From positions 1-18,724 of the forward strand of contig JAQUJJ010000067.1 in the NCBI GenBank assembly GCA_028681035.1: DNA of 18,724 nt. Direction: 5' to 3'. This document shows positions 8,301 to 14,946 of the stretch, in pieces. The notes under the pieces are model-generated. The model was not told where the DNA came from. It searched no databases and saw nothing but the letters and a program-made list of their open reading frames with translations. A program made the position numbers and the translations under genes. This stretch comes from Candidatus Cloacimonadota bacterium (lineage in GTDB: Bacteria; Cloacimonadota; Cloacimonadia; Cloacimonadales; Cloacimonadaceae). Positions within the stretch are counted from its first letter, which is position 1; every line of letters starts with the position of its first letter.

Positions 8301-10018
8301 GAGAGATTGTGTGGGGGATTCTTGATGAACACTATGATAAACTGCCTCCTGAACAAGATCAGGATGAGTTTGACAGAACCTGGAGGACCTATCTGGCTCG
8401 CATGGATTCCAGGAGAATGGAGGTAAAAATTGAGTCTCAAGATGGTAATAGGACGGTAATTTCACTAAATCCTACAATAGATCCAAAACTAAAAGAACAT
8501 AACGATGAAATTCTCTCCAAATTGAATGATCAGAACAGGTATATGTCACTAAAGACGTGGGCGGAAAGCAGATTCAGAGATGATCAGAACAGATTTTCAA
8601 AGTACGAGCAATTCAACAATGATGTAAATTTGGTCATAAGTGAAACAAAAGCGGTTGTAGCAGAGCTAAATAATGGTTGTGATGATACTTTTACCCTGTT
8701 TTACAAGAATACCCCGGCATATGTATGTGCTGTTTCTCTACGAGATTTTTTTGACTTACTTGATACAAATGATATTGAGTTCTGCAGAGACGTGACTTTG
8801 TCGTATGTGTCAGCATTGGTTGATGGAAGGATCAATCACCAATTCTACGATGGTTCGGAACCGGCGATAAGCACGCTTCCTATAATCATGAAGCTCTATC
8901 CTGATTTGCGTAACAGTATTAAATCCATTATCTTGAGACTTTTGTTACATGAGAGCATTGCAACAAAGTTTGTTAAACAATGCGTAGAGGATCAGCTATG
9001 GAGTATAAGCCCTGAAGATGCAAAGTCCATATTGATAGGTTATATCATCCTTGATGATGGCTATCAAAAATATAGAGATAAAGCATACAGCGAAAGCGTC
9101 CCGACGGGACAGTATGATTCCAGATATATTAGTATGGTTGAGTTCTTGGATCAAGACGTTGTGCTTCTATCAAGATTTGAGCGAAATGACCTTTCCTTCG
9201 AGGATATTGATGTTGAAAGCTGTAACCTCAGAACCCTTATAACAGCAGTCGAGTTATTACCCTCTAAGATGATAGACGTGGGAATGAAACAGTTTTTTGT
9301 CTCTGTACTAACTATCCTAGCAAAGCGGTTCTATGATGATAGAAATCGAGACGACCATATTCGTGTTCATAGATTGGTAAATAAAATCTGCCCGATGGTT
9401 CTATCTGCAGGCCAAGCCGATGCTAAACGGTACATAACTCCCTTCATAGATTACTTTCAGTTTTCTGAGAATAGTAATCTTATTTTTAGTGAATTCATCA
9501 CAATTAAGGGCAGTGCTCTACGTTATGAGAATTTCTGGTATGTGTGGGATCTATTCTTTGAAAAAATATCTGATCTTATTGGCAATATAGACAACAACCG
9601 AAATGCAGGTGAGACGCTTAAGTATTATTTGCTGGCACATCCATATTGGAATCAAGATGCGGCCAAACGGCATTCGATTAGAGAGAAAGCGGTTCCATTT
9701 TATGATAGAGTTGTGAGTAAAATGGGACACGCATCTGTTGTTCTTTACTCCATCTCAAAGGTTCTGAATGAGGTTGGGAGCCAGTTTCAATCGGAGGGTG
9801 TAACCTGGTTAAGTAGTATGATTATTGCACACAAATACAATAGGCTTGAACGATATACGATCGAGTACATTGAGATATTTATAAGACGCTTCATCCTTTT
9901 AAATAGGCAACGCGTAAAAAGAGATAGGTTATTGAAAAATAAAGTTGTCTGCATCTTGAACTTCCTGTTTGAAAATGGCTCGATAATCGGATTTCTACTG
10001 AGAGAAGAAACCCTATGA
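5321..10018 (+). CDS. Nuclease-STAND NTPase, Avs-like antiviral sensor (1565 aa)
   Basis: Residues 1-140 look like a PD-(D/E)xK-fold nuclease: a helix with FEEMSYLLFCREHG, then GIE (Glu52) and GFQAKFF (Gln66-Ala67-Lys68), the E...QxK form used by Mrr/Cap4-type enzymes. Residues about 190-420 form a P-loop STAND-type NTPase with Walker A GEGGSGKT (219-226), Walker B CLVIIDSAEK (278-287) and a TTR sensor (314-316). The remaining about 1100 residues are mostly helical, as in the ligand-sensing region of Avs proteins. Known Avs proteins bind a conserved phage protein, oligomerise and switch on the nuclease; that this one does so is inference. ATG at 5321 follows AAGTGGG. The frame is unbroken for 4.7 kb despite the decayed surroundings, so the gene is probably under selection. 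Confidence 0.75.
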   Translation: MSKIIDINWNAFRVKFNGREQEKFEEMSYLLFCREHGRDFGIFGFMNQAGIEKEPIEQNGKRIGFQAKFFDTRVSENKSVIIDGISRAKRENPTLDTIYYYLNRDFSESSLRGIKNPKYKTKIEDHAMGLGIKIVWKAPSHFQAQLRLDSHLSIAEYFFDVNPGLVNAILSIRQHKESILSPIKTQIEYSGRVIKLDRSTTISIIENEIKVGSVLILSGEGGSGKTAIVKELLSSNHYHNAYVFKANEFSVRSINEFFSQWGKVNLHDFLQEHHNVQCLVIIDSAEKLSDIDDLSPFYEFLEAVLISKWSVVFTTRSGYYPDLVYILNQRFKSNPFKIDIPLLVIGELQRIANEYGFTLPSSERLFDLICTPYYLQVYLDYYQDIGFDQDYKGFFEEIWRIRIMGSQHTKKNIQIRRSECMLKIVGHKADSGCFYIDQNMYDNTALESLYSDDVLGFDEQISCYFIAHDVIEEIALRKLLEKKYAIKLSYGGFFESIGSSLTIRRAYRAWLLEKIESEPGQIRLLINAAVSQSSISSHWRDETLISILTSKKANEILPLIESKIIENDYELLYRLVFLLRTACKEFDNNLYIGLQLSESSEASLKYLFTRPKGQGWDFIINCIYKYRKSVKNWRIIIPLLLDWTNKYKKGRTTRYAGKIALHKYKEVISDEFPGYSFKDIEDQLISVILHSVGELTDELTDYFGSLLNSQKYRRDKLVEKLLTSLIDSVEVVKALPSYVEKLAWLYWISQPKDEEDYYGYKGYDIERDFGLSGFCEHNYHPESAFQTPVYYMLRCHPIRTIDFIIKLINHSVETYSKSERGKYVEVLKLSIEGIEFKQHIDGLLWNLYRGINGGPNILQSIHMALEKCLLELAEVDDGKAIEGICFDLLKKSKSTSITSVVVSIILAYPNKTFDLAVLLFRIPQLFIYDTRRFVADQTTVSLYSSGYETDGKDYLRDERMKTCKDEFRKQSLEHIALNYQLINYGDEAIFEQRREIVWGILDEHYDKLPPEQDQDEFDRTWRTYLARMDSRRMEVKIESQDGNRTVISLNPTIDPKLKEHNDEILSKLNDQNRYMSLKTWAESRFRDDQNRFSKYEQFNNDVNLVISETKAVVAELNNGCDDTFTLFYKNTPAYVCAVSLRDFFDLLDTNDIEFCRDVTLSYVSALVDGRINHQFYDGSEPAISTLPIIMKLYPDLRNSIKSIILRLLLHESIATKFVKQCVEDQLWSISPEDAKSILIGYIILDDGYQKYRDKAYSESVPTGQYDSRYISMVEFLDQDVVLLSRFERNDLSFEDIDVESCNLRTLITAVELLPSKMIDVGMKQFFVSVLTILAKRFYDDRNRDDHIRVHRLVNKICPMVLSAGQADAKRYITPFIDYFQFSENSNLIFSEFITIKGSALRYENFWYVWDLFFEKISDLIGNIDNNRNAGETLKYYLLAHPYWNQDAAKRHSIREKAVPFYDRVVSKMGHASVVLYSISKVLNEVGSQFQSEGVTWLSSMIIAHKYNRLERYTIEYIEIFIRRFILLNRQRVKRDRLLKNKVVCILNFLFENGSIIGFLLREETL

Positions 10019-10193
10019 ACGCTATGATAACAAATCCCTCACATTTAACGAAGAATTGTTTATTATAATTATACATCCATTCCCAGCATTACAAAAGTAG
10101 CGCATAACAAACCATAGGTTATTGAACATCGTTCCTCACCTAGCCACAGAGACCAAAATAGCTATATTTTGCCCTTATTTGATGTGATTTTGT

Positions 10194-10258
10194 CTAACAA
10201 CTCTGTTTAGTTATCATAATATAATATTTGCTTTTTAACGCAGAGTTATTATAATATA
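10194..10258. repeat. Direct and inverted repeats, probable resolvase res site or operator
   Basis: Direct repeat: AGTTATCATAATATA at 10209-10223 and AGTTATTATAATATA at 10244-10258, 14 of 15 matching, 35 bp apart. Inverted repeat: AACTCTG at 10199-10205 and CAGAGTT at 10241-10247, with flanks that also partly match (TAACAACTCTG against CAGAGTTATTA). Serine resolvases recombine and autoregulate at repeated sites just upstream of their own gene, so this is the likely res/operator. The assignment is inference from position and repeat pattern. Confidence 0.5.
10228..10255 (+). promoter_or_regulatory. Resolvase promoter
   Basis: TTGCTT (10228-10233) and a perfect TATAAT (10250-10255) are 16 bp apart, about 30 bp upstream of the ATG. 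The -10 box lies inside the second direct repeat, so protein bound there would repress transcription. Confidence 0.5.
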
Positions 10259-10284
10259 GAGGACAACATAATTGAGGAGTTAAA

Positions 10285-10842
10285 ATGATATTTGGCTATG
10301 CGAGAGTGAGTACTCAGGATCAAAACTTGGATCTGCAACGTGATGCCCTCAACAAAGCTGGGGTAGAGAAAATATTCGAGGAGAAAATGAGCGGAAGTGT
10401 GCGTGATCGCCCTGAGCTTAATCGACTTATGGAGCAGTTAAGGAAAGGAGACACACTAGCCATCTGGAAATTGGATAGATTAGGAAGAAGTCTACGCCAT
10501 CTCATAGATATTGTGACGCATTTGGACAATATAGGTGTAGAGCTAATATCTATTCAAGACTCAGTAAATACTTCAACACCGGCTGGAAAGCTCACATTTG
10601 CGATATTTGGTGCCATAGCTGAGTTTGAACGGGCGTCGATAAGGGAGAGGTCGCTTGCTGGACTCGCTGCTGCAAGAGCAAGAGGGAAGGTGGGGGGGAG
10701 GAAGAATAAACTCGATGATGGGCAGGTGCAAATTCTCCACAGTTTATCCAGGGACAATACCATTTCAGTGGACGAAATCTGCAACCAGTTTCAAATTAGC
10801 AGAGGTACGTACTATAATTATTTGAAGAGAGCTAAAGCTTAA
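10285..10842 (+). CDS. Serine recombinase, resolvase/invertase family (185 aa)
   Basis: The protein is a full-length member of the small serine recombinase family (usual length 180-200). Residues 1-10 (MIFGYARVST) hold the catalytic Ser9. KLDRLGRS at about 62-69 carries the conserved arginines. The long E-helix (GAIAEFERASIRERSLAG) follows, and a C-terminal helix-turn-helix (ISVDEICNQFQISRGTYYNYLKRA) binds DNA. The ATG has GAGGAG six bases upstream. The protein cuts both strands through a phosphoserine link to resolve cointegrates or invert DNA. No intact Tn3-type transposase is next to it, so it may be an orphan of a transposon or plasmid, or serve neighbouring elements. The repeats just upstream are its likely sites. 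It is one of the few intact genes in 10-13 kb. Confidence 0.9.
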   Translation: MIFGYARVSTQDQNLDLQRDALNKAGVEKIFEEKMSGSVRDRPELNRLMEQLRKGDTLAIWKLDRLGRSLRHLIDIVTHLDNIGVELISIQDSVNTSTPAGKLTFAIFGAIAEFERASIRERSLAGLAAARARGKVGGRKNKLDDGQVQILHSLSRDNTISVDEICNQFQISRGTYYNYLKRAKA

Positions 10843-10903
10843 TCAATTTTTGCCATTTAAAGAAGTTATGAATATTCAATGTAAGTACTTAGCTGTTTTA
10901 CAG

Positions 10904-11280
10904 TCAATACACGAGTTGACGTTTTACGGCTTTTCTCTTGATTGGGTTATGGCTTAGATTTTGAGCTTTGTAGATCTTTTTGCGGGTTTCTTCAGGTACA
11001 CTGGTATCAAGGATTATTATGATTTTGCCATCCTTGCTGTGCTTACTTGTAAGCATAATCTGTTGATCAAGCATCATTTTACGCAAGCTGCTCTAGGATA
11101 GGGCGATCTCACTCTCGCTTAGTCTATGTAGAATCTTAGCCACGAAGTGATAGGCCAGAACAGCGATAAAGAGATGGGCTTTATCCCGGATCTCTTTTGG
11201 TGATATACTGGCCTAAGCTCAAATCGGATTTGAGAGCGTGGAATGCTGATTCTACTATATTCAAGAGTATGTTTAATGAC
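10904..11280 (-). pseudogene. Dead C-terminus of an IS4/IS1634-type transposase
   Basis: Read on the minus strand, IVESAFHALKSDL is followed, after frameshifts, by KAHLFIAVLAYHFVAKILHR and then SEIALS, a TAG stop and SSLRKMM. The conserved tail continues to the end near 10904. These blocks match the end of IS4/IS1634-type DDE transposases (an E-containing helix, then HLFIxVLAYH). The TAG sits where TGG (Trp) is expected. The 5' part is missing, so only about the last 120 codons survive, with at least one frameshift. It is unrelated to the plus-strand IS4 copies to the right, which lack these blocks. Family level is from motif memory. Confidence 0.65.
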
Positions 11281-11348
11281 CATATCCTTTCATGGTTTTG
11301 AATATTTCAATAGTATGTGATTGGGAAAAGATTCTGTATAAAATTTGA

Positions 11349-11613
11349 TTTAGTTCCGGCATCAAAGCTATTCCTTAGTATGTAGTGGACAGGTACATCC
11401 TTGATTGTGCTCTATTTATTTGGATGACTACAAACTGGATATCGAAGTTAATGGAGAGCATTATCACCGCAACTGGAACGGAGAACTCTGCAGGAGAGAC
11501 CAAAAACGTAACCAACGGATGTTATGAGATTCTGGGTATATGAGATCAGAGACGATTTGCCGAGTGTGGTGGCACGGATACAGGAATGGCTGAGGCAATG
11601 GCATCCTAAATAA
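11349..11613 (+). pseudogene. Dead C-terminus of a DUF559/MTES_1575-like nuclease
   Basis: The plus strand reads SGIKAIP, a TAG stop, YVVDRYILDCALFI, a frameshift, then DDYKLDIEVNGEHYHRNWNG with a following RRDQ, a second frameshift, and VMRFWVYEIRDDL to TAA at 11611-11613. These blocks, in this order, match the Vsr-like endonuclease domain (DUF559/MTES_1575 type) found at the C-terminus of many helicase-like restriction proteins. The second frameshift sits at a GGAT sequence and looks like a deletion of about 20 bp. The gene's larger N-terminal part is gone. This is another sign of an eroded defence island. Confidence is high that it is a decayed coding sequence and moderate on the family. 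Confidence 0.6.
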
Positions 11614-11710
11614 TAGACACCTAAGCCAAGAACAACGGAATGAAGAAAGGACGCTAAAAGAGCTGATTAACAATGGGTTGGAGTTTACACCAATCTTGGA
11701 AACATGACTG

Positions 11711-12133
11711 CTACTTATTAATTTTTTTCATAAAATTTTTAAATGCCTCTGTTTCTTCAAGGGGAGTAGCCTTAATTTCTCCTGTTTCATACTTGATGAT
11801 TGTCTGCTTAAACTCTTCCCAGTCCCTTATTCGTGGTGCTTCAGTTAAATATCCAGTGCCACCCATAGCCTTAATCATTTCTATGCTTTTATCAATATCG
11901 GGGCTATAAACTGGCTCCCACCAAACAGCAAAATTCATAGGAGAATTAGTGTACATAATGGATGTTTCTGATTTGAATTTAAAATTGCATTTAGGGCAAG
12001 TAAAGACGTTGATTTTGTCTTGCATCACCATCTCTCTATTCTCTGGGTATTCACCCCAAATAGATCCATACACGACCACATCATACATATGGCCACACTT
12101 GCATGTTACTTGGGCATTCATTTTATTTGACAT
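11711..12133 (-). CDS. CpXC-domain zinc-binding protein (140 aa)
   Basis: The N-terminal half carries CKC (Cys11, Cys13) followed by GH, and CPKC (Cys46, Cys49) in NVFTCPKCNFKF. The CxC plus CPxC pattern with a helical stretch between (the WGEYPENREMVMQDKINV region) is the signature of the CpXC domain, a probable zinc-binding domain of unknown function. The C-terminal half is charged and helical (IRDWEEFKQTIIKYETGEI). ATG at 12133 has an excellent GGAGGA five to six bases upstream. It is transcribed alone on the minus strand and is intact among pseudogenes. No partner is evident. Confidence 0.8.
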   Translation of the reverse strand: MSNKMNAQVTCKCGHMYDVVVYGSIWGEYPENREMVMQDKINVFTCPKCNFKFKSETSIMYTNSPMNFAVWWEPVYSPDIDKSIEMIKAMGGTGYLTEAPRIRDWEEFKQTIIKYETGEIKATPLEETEAFKNFMKKINK

Positions 12134-12303
12134 GTTTCCTCCATATTTTACTAGTACTTGTAATCACAGGTCTTATCACTATAGTAATTCTCAAGCTTCA
12201 TGAACCAAGCATTGACGCAAGCATAATTTAGTCAAGCTTTCGTTACCTGCAGGCATCTTCTCATTTTTTCCTTATTTCTTCTCTCTGTCATCCTTACTCT
12301 GAA
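12134..12303. other. Gap upstream of the CpXC gene
   Basis: About 170 bp of AT-rich sequence that must hold the CpXC promoter (minus strand). I see no clear boxes, and no gene or repeat. Confidence 0.4.
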
Positions 12304-12745
12304 TGATTAGCTTGTTTAACGGGTAAAGAGGCGCTCAAGGCAGAGACTTTTACGTGCTTTATGATATTTATGATCTGAAATATGGCTGAAGCAGAAATTA
12401 TCATAACCACCATCGATATTTATCTAAAACATTGAGCCATTGAGAAGACACATCGCCAAATCAAGTTGAGCATGAGCTTGGTCGGTTATTTGGGTGTGAG
12501 AAATCTCAATGCCCTTGACGCTTAGGCTCTATACTTTGTCTACTAATGTAAGGACTATATCTATATCTTGGCAACCGGCTTCTCCAATATCATTTTTTAC
12601 ATTAAATCTGACATATGCAGGGTTAAGAGATTATTTACTATAAGATAGCCAAGATTTTCACTATTTTCGTTGAGCTTTTGTGCAGTAGAAAACAAGGCCA
12701 AGTAAAGAGGAACGGCGTCGCTAGGATCAGATCAAAATCAGGTCC
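12304..12745 (+). pseudogene. Heavily decayed second copy of the IS4-family transposase 3' part
   Basis: This stretch aligns block by block with 14388-14850 of the better-preserved transposase. Examples are CATCGCCAAAT near 12449 against the same string near 14541; GGCAACCGGCTTCTCCAAT against GGCAGCCGGCTTTCCAAAG; and GGCCAAGTAAAGAGGAACGG against GGCCAAATATACAGGAAAGA near the end. Blocks run in the same order and strand, covering roughly the last 150 codons, with many substitutions, small deletions and stops. The 5' part is missing. Similarity seems to run on past the stop (AAAAATGGGTAAATT against AAAAATGAGGGAATT), ending just before the 430-bp repeat starts at 12777. This is an older copy of the same family at the same place. 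Confidence 0.7.
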
Positions 12746-12776
12746 AATAAAAATGGGTAAATTCCTGTTAGAATTC

Positions 12777-13206
12777 AAGGCATTCCCCCAAAAATTCGAG
12801 ATGTTGCGCCTGCAAAACACTGCAATTATATCGTGTAAACCATATCTATGTCCAGCCTTTTCATTTTGCGGATTGTGCACATTGGGCTTACACTGAGGGT
12901 TCAAGGCGCTGCTTGATTGCAGTTACAGCCACGTCAGTGGCTTAAATACTGCAAAAAAGGCTGTACGTGCATAGCTCTTCATGGTTCAGATTTCCATGGC
13001 TTCCTGCGGCCCCGTTTTCAAAATGGCACCGCCAATGAAATAGATCAGGAAAGAAAAATATGCGTCCTTAGGTTGTTTTAAGCGTCCACACAGCCATAAA
13101 TTGCATATTCAGAGAGATTTCTAACCATCGATCATAAGCTAACATTAACTGGTTTGTTTGCACCCCTATGTTCCCAGAAAATCTGACATTGAACTATCTT
13201 AATAAA
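12777..13206 (+). repeat. 430-bp direct repeat, copy 1
   Basis: Identical to 18295-18724 at a constant offset of 5518 bp, with no gaps. I found one mismatch (C at 12853, A at 18371), giving 429 of 430. The match stops abruptly at the left (12776 C against 18294 T, then no similarity). On the right it is cut by the window edge, so the true repeat may be longer. In this copy it is followed after 79 bp by the IS4-family transposase. Confidence 0.95.
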
Positions 13207-13897
13207 CTGCAAAAAAAGACTTTACAAAAATGGCGACGTCTCACTTATTGATCTCATTACGGCATAAGATAAGGAGAACGTCACCATGTGGAACGAACAA
13301 AATACAACCCGCGATTTTGTGCAAGCACAATTATCTGGTTTTAGCAAAAGGGCAAGTGAAGGATGCTCAAAGCCAGTACAGAAATTCTACAAAGATACTT
13401 TATTCGGCATCTGTGCAACCGGGTCCCCGTCCATTCACAATATAGCTAAACTGTTGCAGGATAAAACTAGTACGAAGAAGACCAGCGAGCGGCTATACCG
13501 CAATCTGCGCAGAGAAGGTATTGCCGAGCACATTGATCACAAGCTCATGGATATGCTCAAACCAATGGTTAAGTAAGACACCTTGTTCATTGTGGATGAG
13601 AGCGATATTGAAAAGCCCTATGCCACAAAGATGGAAGGCTGCCAGATGGTTCATAACGGCAGTAAATCCGAACAAGCTAATGGTTATCTTCTGCTAAATG
13701 TAGTAGCTTTGACTGCCCGGCAGGATGGTTATAACTTGCTGCCTGCCAGCAGTATTCTGTTCTCACCCAAAATGGAGTTGGATTCTGCAAAGCAGGTACT
13801 CCAGGATAAGATTATAGATCAACAAATAGCCTTTCGTAACAAGGGTATATATGTTTTCGACCGGGGATATGACGACCGCAAACTGATCGGCTTTCTC

Positions 13898-14177
13898 AAA
13901 GATAAGGCACTCTTTCAAACCGAGTGGGTAATGCACCCTACACCAGTATCGAAATTATTGTCAGACTTTGAGTCCAAAGTAGCCGCAGGATGGTAGCAAG
14001 AGAAGCTTGGATATCTTTCTCCCGGGTACCGCCCTATATTTTTTGTTGCAGCAGGCATACCGTGGAGATAGCAGGATAAAATGCTCTTATCTCCACGGCA
14101 TCTTGAGCAGATCTTATGCGCCATGGGCGCTACAAGCAATGACCTGCCCACTCGGTTTGCAAGAGTGCCAAAGATAA
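13898..14177. mobile_element. MITE, 264 bp, with 23-bp terminal inverted repeats and 8-bp target duplication
   Basis: The terminal repeats are 13906-13928 (begins GGCACTC, ends GAGTGGG) and 14147-14169 (its reverse complement with one mismatch, A against C). Both sides are flanked by AAAGATAA (13898-13905 and 14170-14177), the duplicated target. The element proper is 13906-14169. It carries no transposase. Inside is a long hairpin (14060-14098). Excision plus loss of one duplicate restores the transposase frame exactly, which proves the insertion. An 8-bp AT-rich duplication and GGC-starting ends fit the ISL3 family, but that link is inference. Confidence 0.93.
14060..14098. repeat. Perfect 11-bp hairpin inside the MITE
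   Basis: CCGTGGAGATA (14060-14070) pairs exactly with TATCTCCACGG (14088-14098). An inner AGCA/TGCT extends the stem with a small bulge. No T-run follows on either strand, so it is not a standard terminator. GCGCC-ATG-GGCGC near 14118-14130 forms a second small hairpin. Confidence 0.8.
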
Positions 14178-14883
14178 TGCTGTATCTTTTGTTATACGTG
14201 GCATGGGGACCAGAGCTGTTAAAGAAGGTTTGGTAGAAACCAATTTCAAGAAAGTGGTTGAGGATATGCGCTTTAAGTATCGGTTCGCCGGCTTTAAGGC
14301 TGGCGAAACCTTCCACTGTGCAACCCGCAGAATCACAGTGCGAACAGATGGTCACCCGAGCAAGCATTCAAACAGCGTGGAGCTCAGTCTGATTGTAGCT
14401 CGTAAGTATAAAAGAGGTGCCCAAAGAGGCAAGGACTTCTATCTTTTGTGTGACTTTGATGACCCCAATATGCCTGAGCAAGAACTCATTGCGAAAGCCA
14501 TTGATACTTATAAAAAACGCTGGTCTATTGAGGAGGTGCATCGCCAAATGAAGCAGAGCATGAGATGGGAAAGTATGCGTTTGACTAGCTATCAAGGCCT
14601 GAAGAATCTCAATGCTTTTATGGCTCTGGCTCTCTTCTTTATCTATAAATGTAAAAATCATATCCATATCCTGGCAGCCGGCTTTCCAAAGATCATCCAG
14701 TACATCAAATTAGACAGGTACAAGCCCAAGGAGTTCGTTTACTACAGAATAGCCGAGGTTGTCGCTATCTGCATCACGCTGGTTGTCCAATACAAACGAA
14801 GGCCAAATATACAGGAAAGACGTGATCGAGAGCGGATCAAAATTAGGTTCTGAAAAAAATGAGGGAATTTAGATTTAAATAAC

Positions 14884-14912
14884 TTGACAGAAATTCTCAA
14901 TGTTTTTATCTG
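14884..14912 (+). promoter_or_regulatory. Promoter for the precursor peptide gene
   Basis: A perfect -35 TTGACA (14884-14889) is followed at the ideal 17 bp by a weak -10 TATCTG (14907-14912), 35 bp upstream of the precursor start. It lies at or just outside the presumed right end of the IS element, so the insertion could have affected cassette expression. Confidence 0.45.
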
Positions 14913-14946
14913 AGTCCACAGAGGGAAAAGAGAAAAAGGAGATAAC

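Larger units (their letters stand above)
10019..10284. other. Intergenic region upstream of the resolvase, with repeated sites
   Basis: The first 170 bp show nothing recognisable. The last about 90 bp carry a direct repeat, an inverted repeat and the resolvase promoter, listed separately. Confidence 0.5.
13286..14853 (+). pseudogene. IS4-family transposase broken by a nonsense codon and a MITE
   Basis: The gene starts at ATG 13286 with AAGGAG nine bases upstream. Codon 97 is TAA (13574-13576), lying between LKPMVK and DTLFIVDESDIEKP, where a sense codon is expected. The frame then continues through YVFDRGYDDRK to 13897, where a MITE with an 8-bp target duplication interrupts it. Removing 272 bp (MITE plus one duplicate) joins LKDN to AVSFVIRG in frame and gives a 431-codon gene. 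DDE features are present: Asp in FIVDESD, Asp in FDRGYD, Glu in the YREK motif YKKRWSIEEVHRQMK. The YREK pattern (Y-x2-R-x3-E-x6-K) is diagnostic of the IS4 family. The copy cannot make an active enzyme, but intact relatives may exist elsewhere. Confidence 0.9.
12777..14885 (+). mobile_element. IS4-family insertion sequence, inactivated (ends approximate)
   Basis: The left limit is set by the start of the 430-bp direct repeat (12777). The right limit is set loosely by the similarity of the decayed copy and by an imperfect inverted match of the ends: ATTCCCCCA at the left against ATTCCCTCA read on the complement just after the transposase stop, near 14870. The element would then be about 2.1 kb, or about 1.84 kb without the MITE, with a leader of about 500 bp before the transposase. 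The leader contains a hairpin GCCAC-GTCA-GTGGC near 12930 but no convincing gene. No target duplication could be identified. Confidence 0.5.

Noticed and set aside
11464..11673. 69-codon minus-strand frame
   Set aside because: It lies opposite the decayed nuclease blocks, has no ribosome binding site, and is a shadow.
12638..12904. Overlapping frames on both strands of about 70-90 codons
   Set aside because: They span the end of the decayed transposase and the start of the repeat; neither shows a start signal or conserved motif.
13230..13445. 71-codon plus-strand frame overlapping the transposase start
   Set aside because: Different frame from the transposase; no ribosome binding site, and the transposase frame explains the sequence.
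13915..14367. 150-codon minus-strand frame across the MITE and transposase
   Set aside because: It crosses the MITE boundary and is antisense to conserved transposase codons; a shadow.
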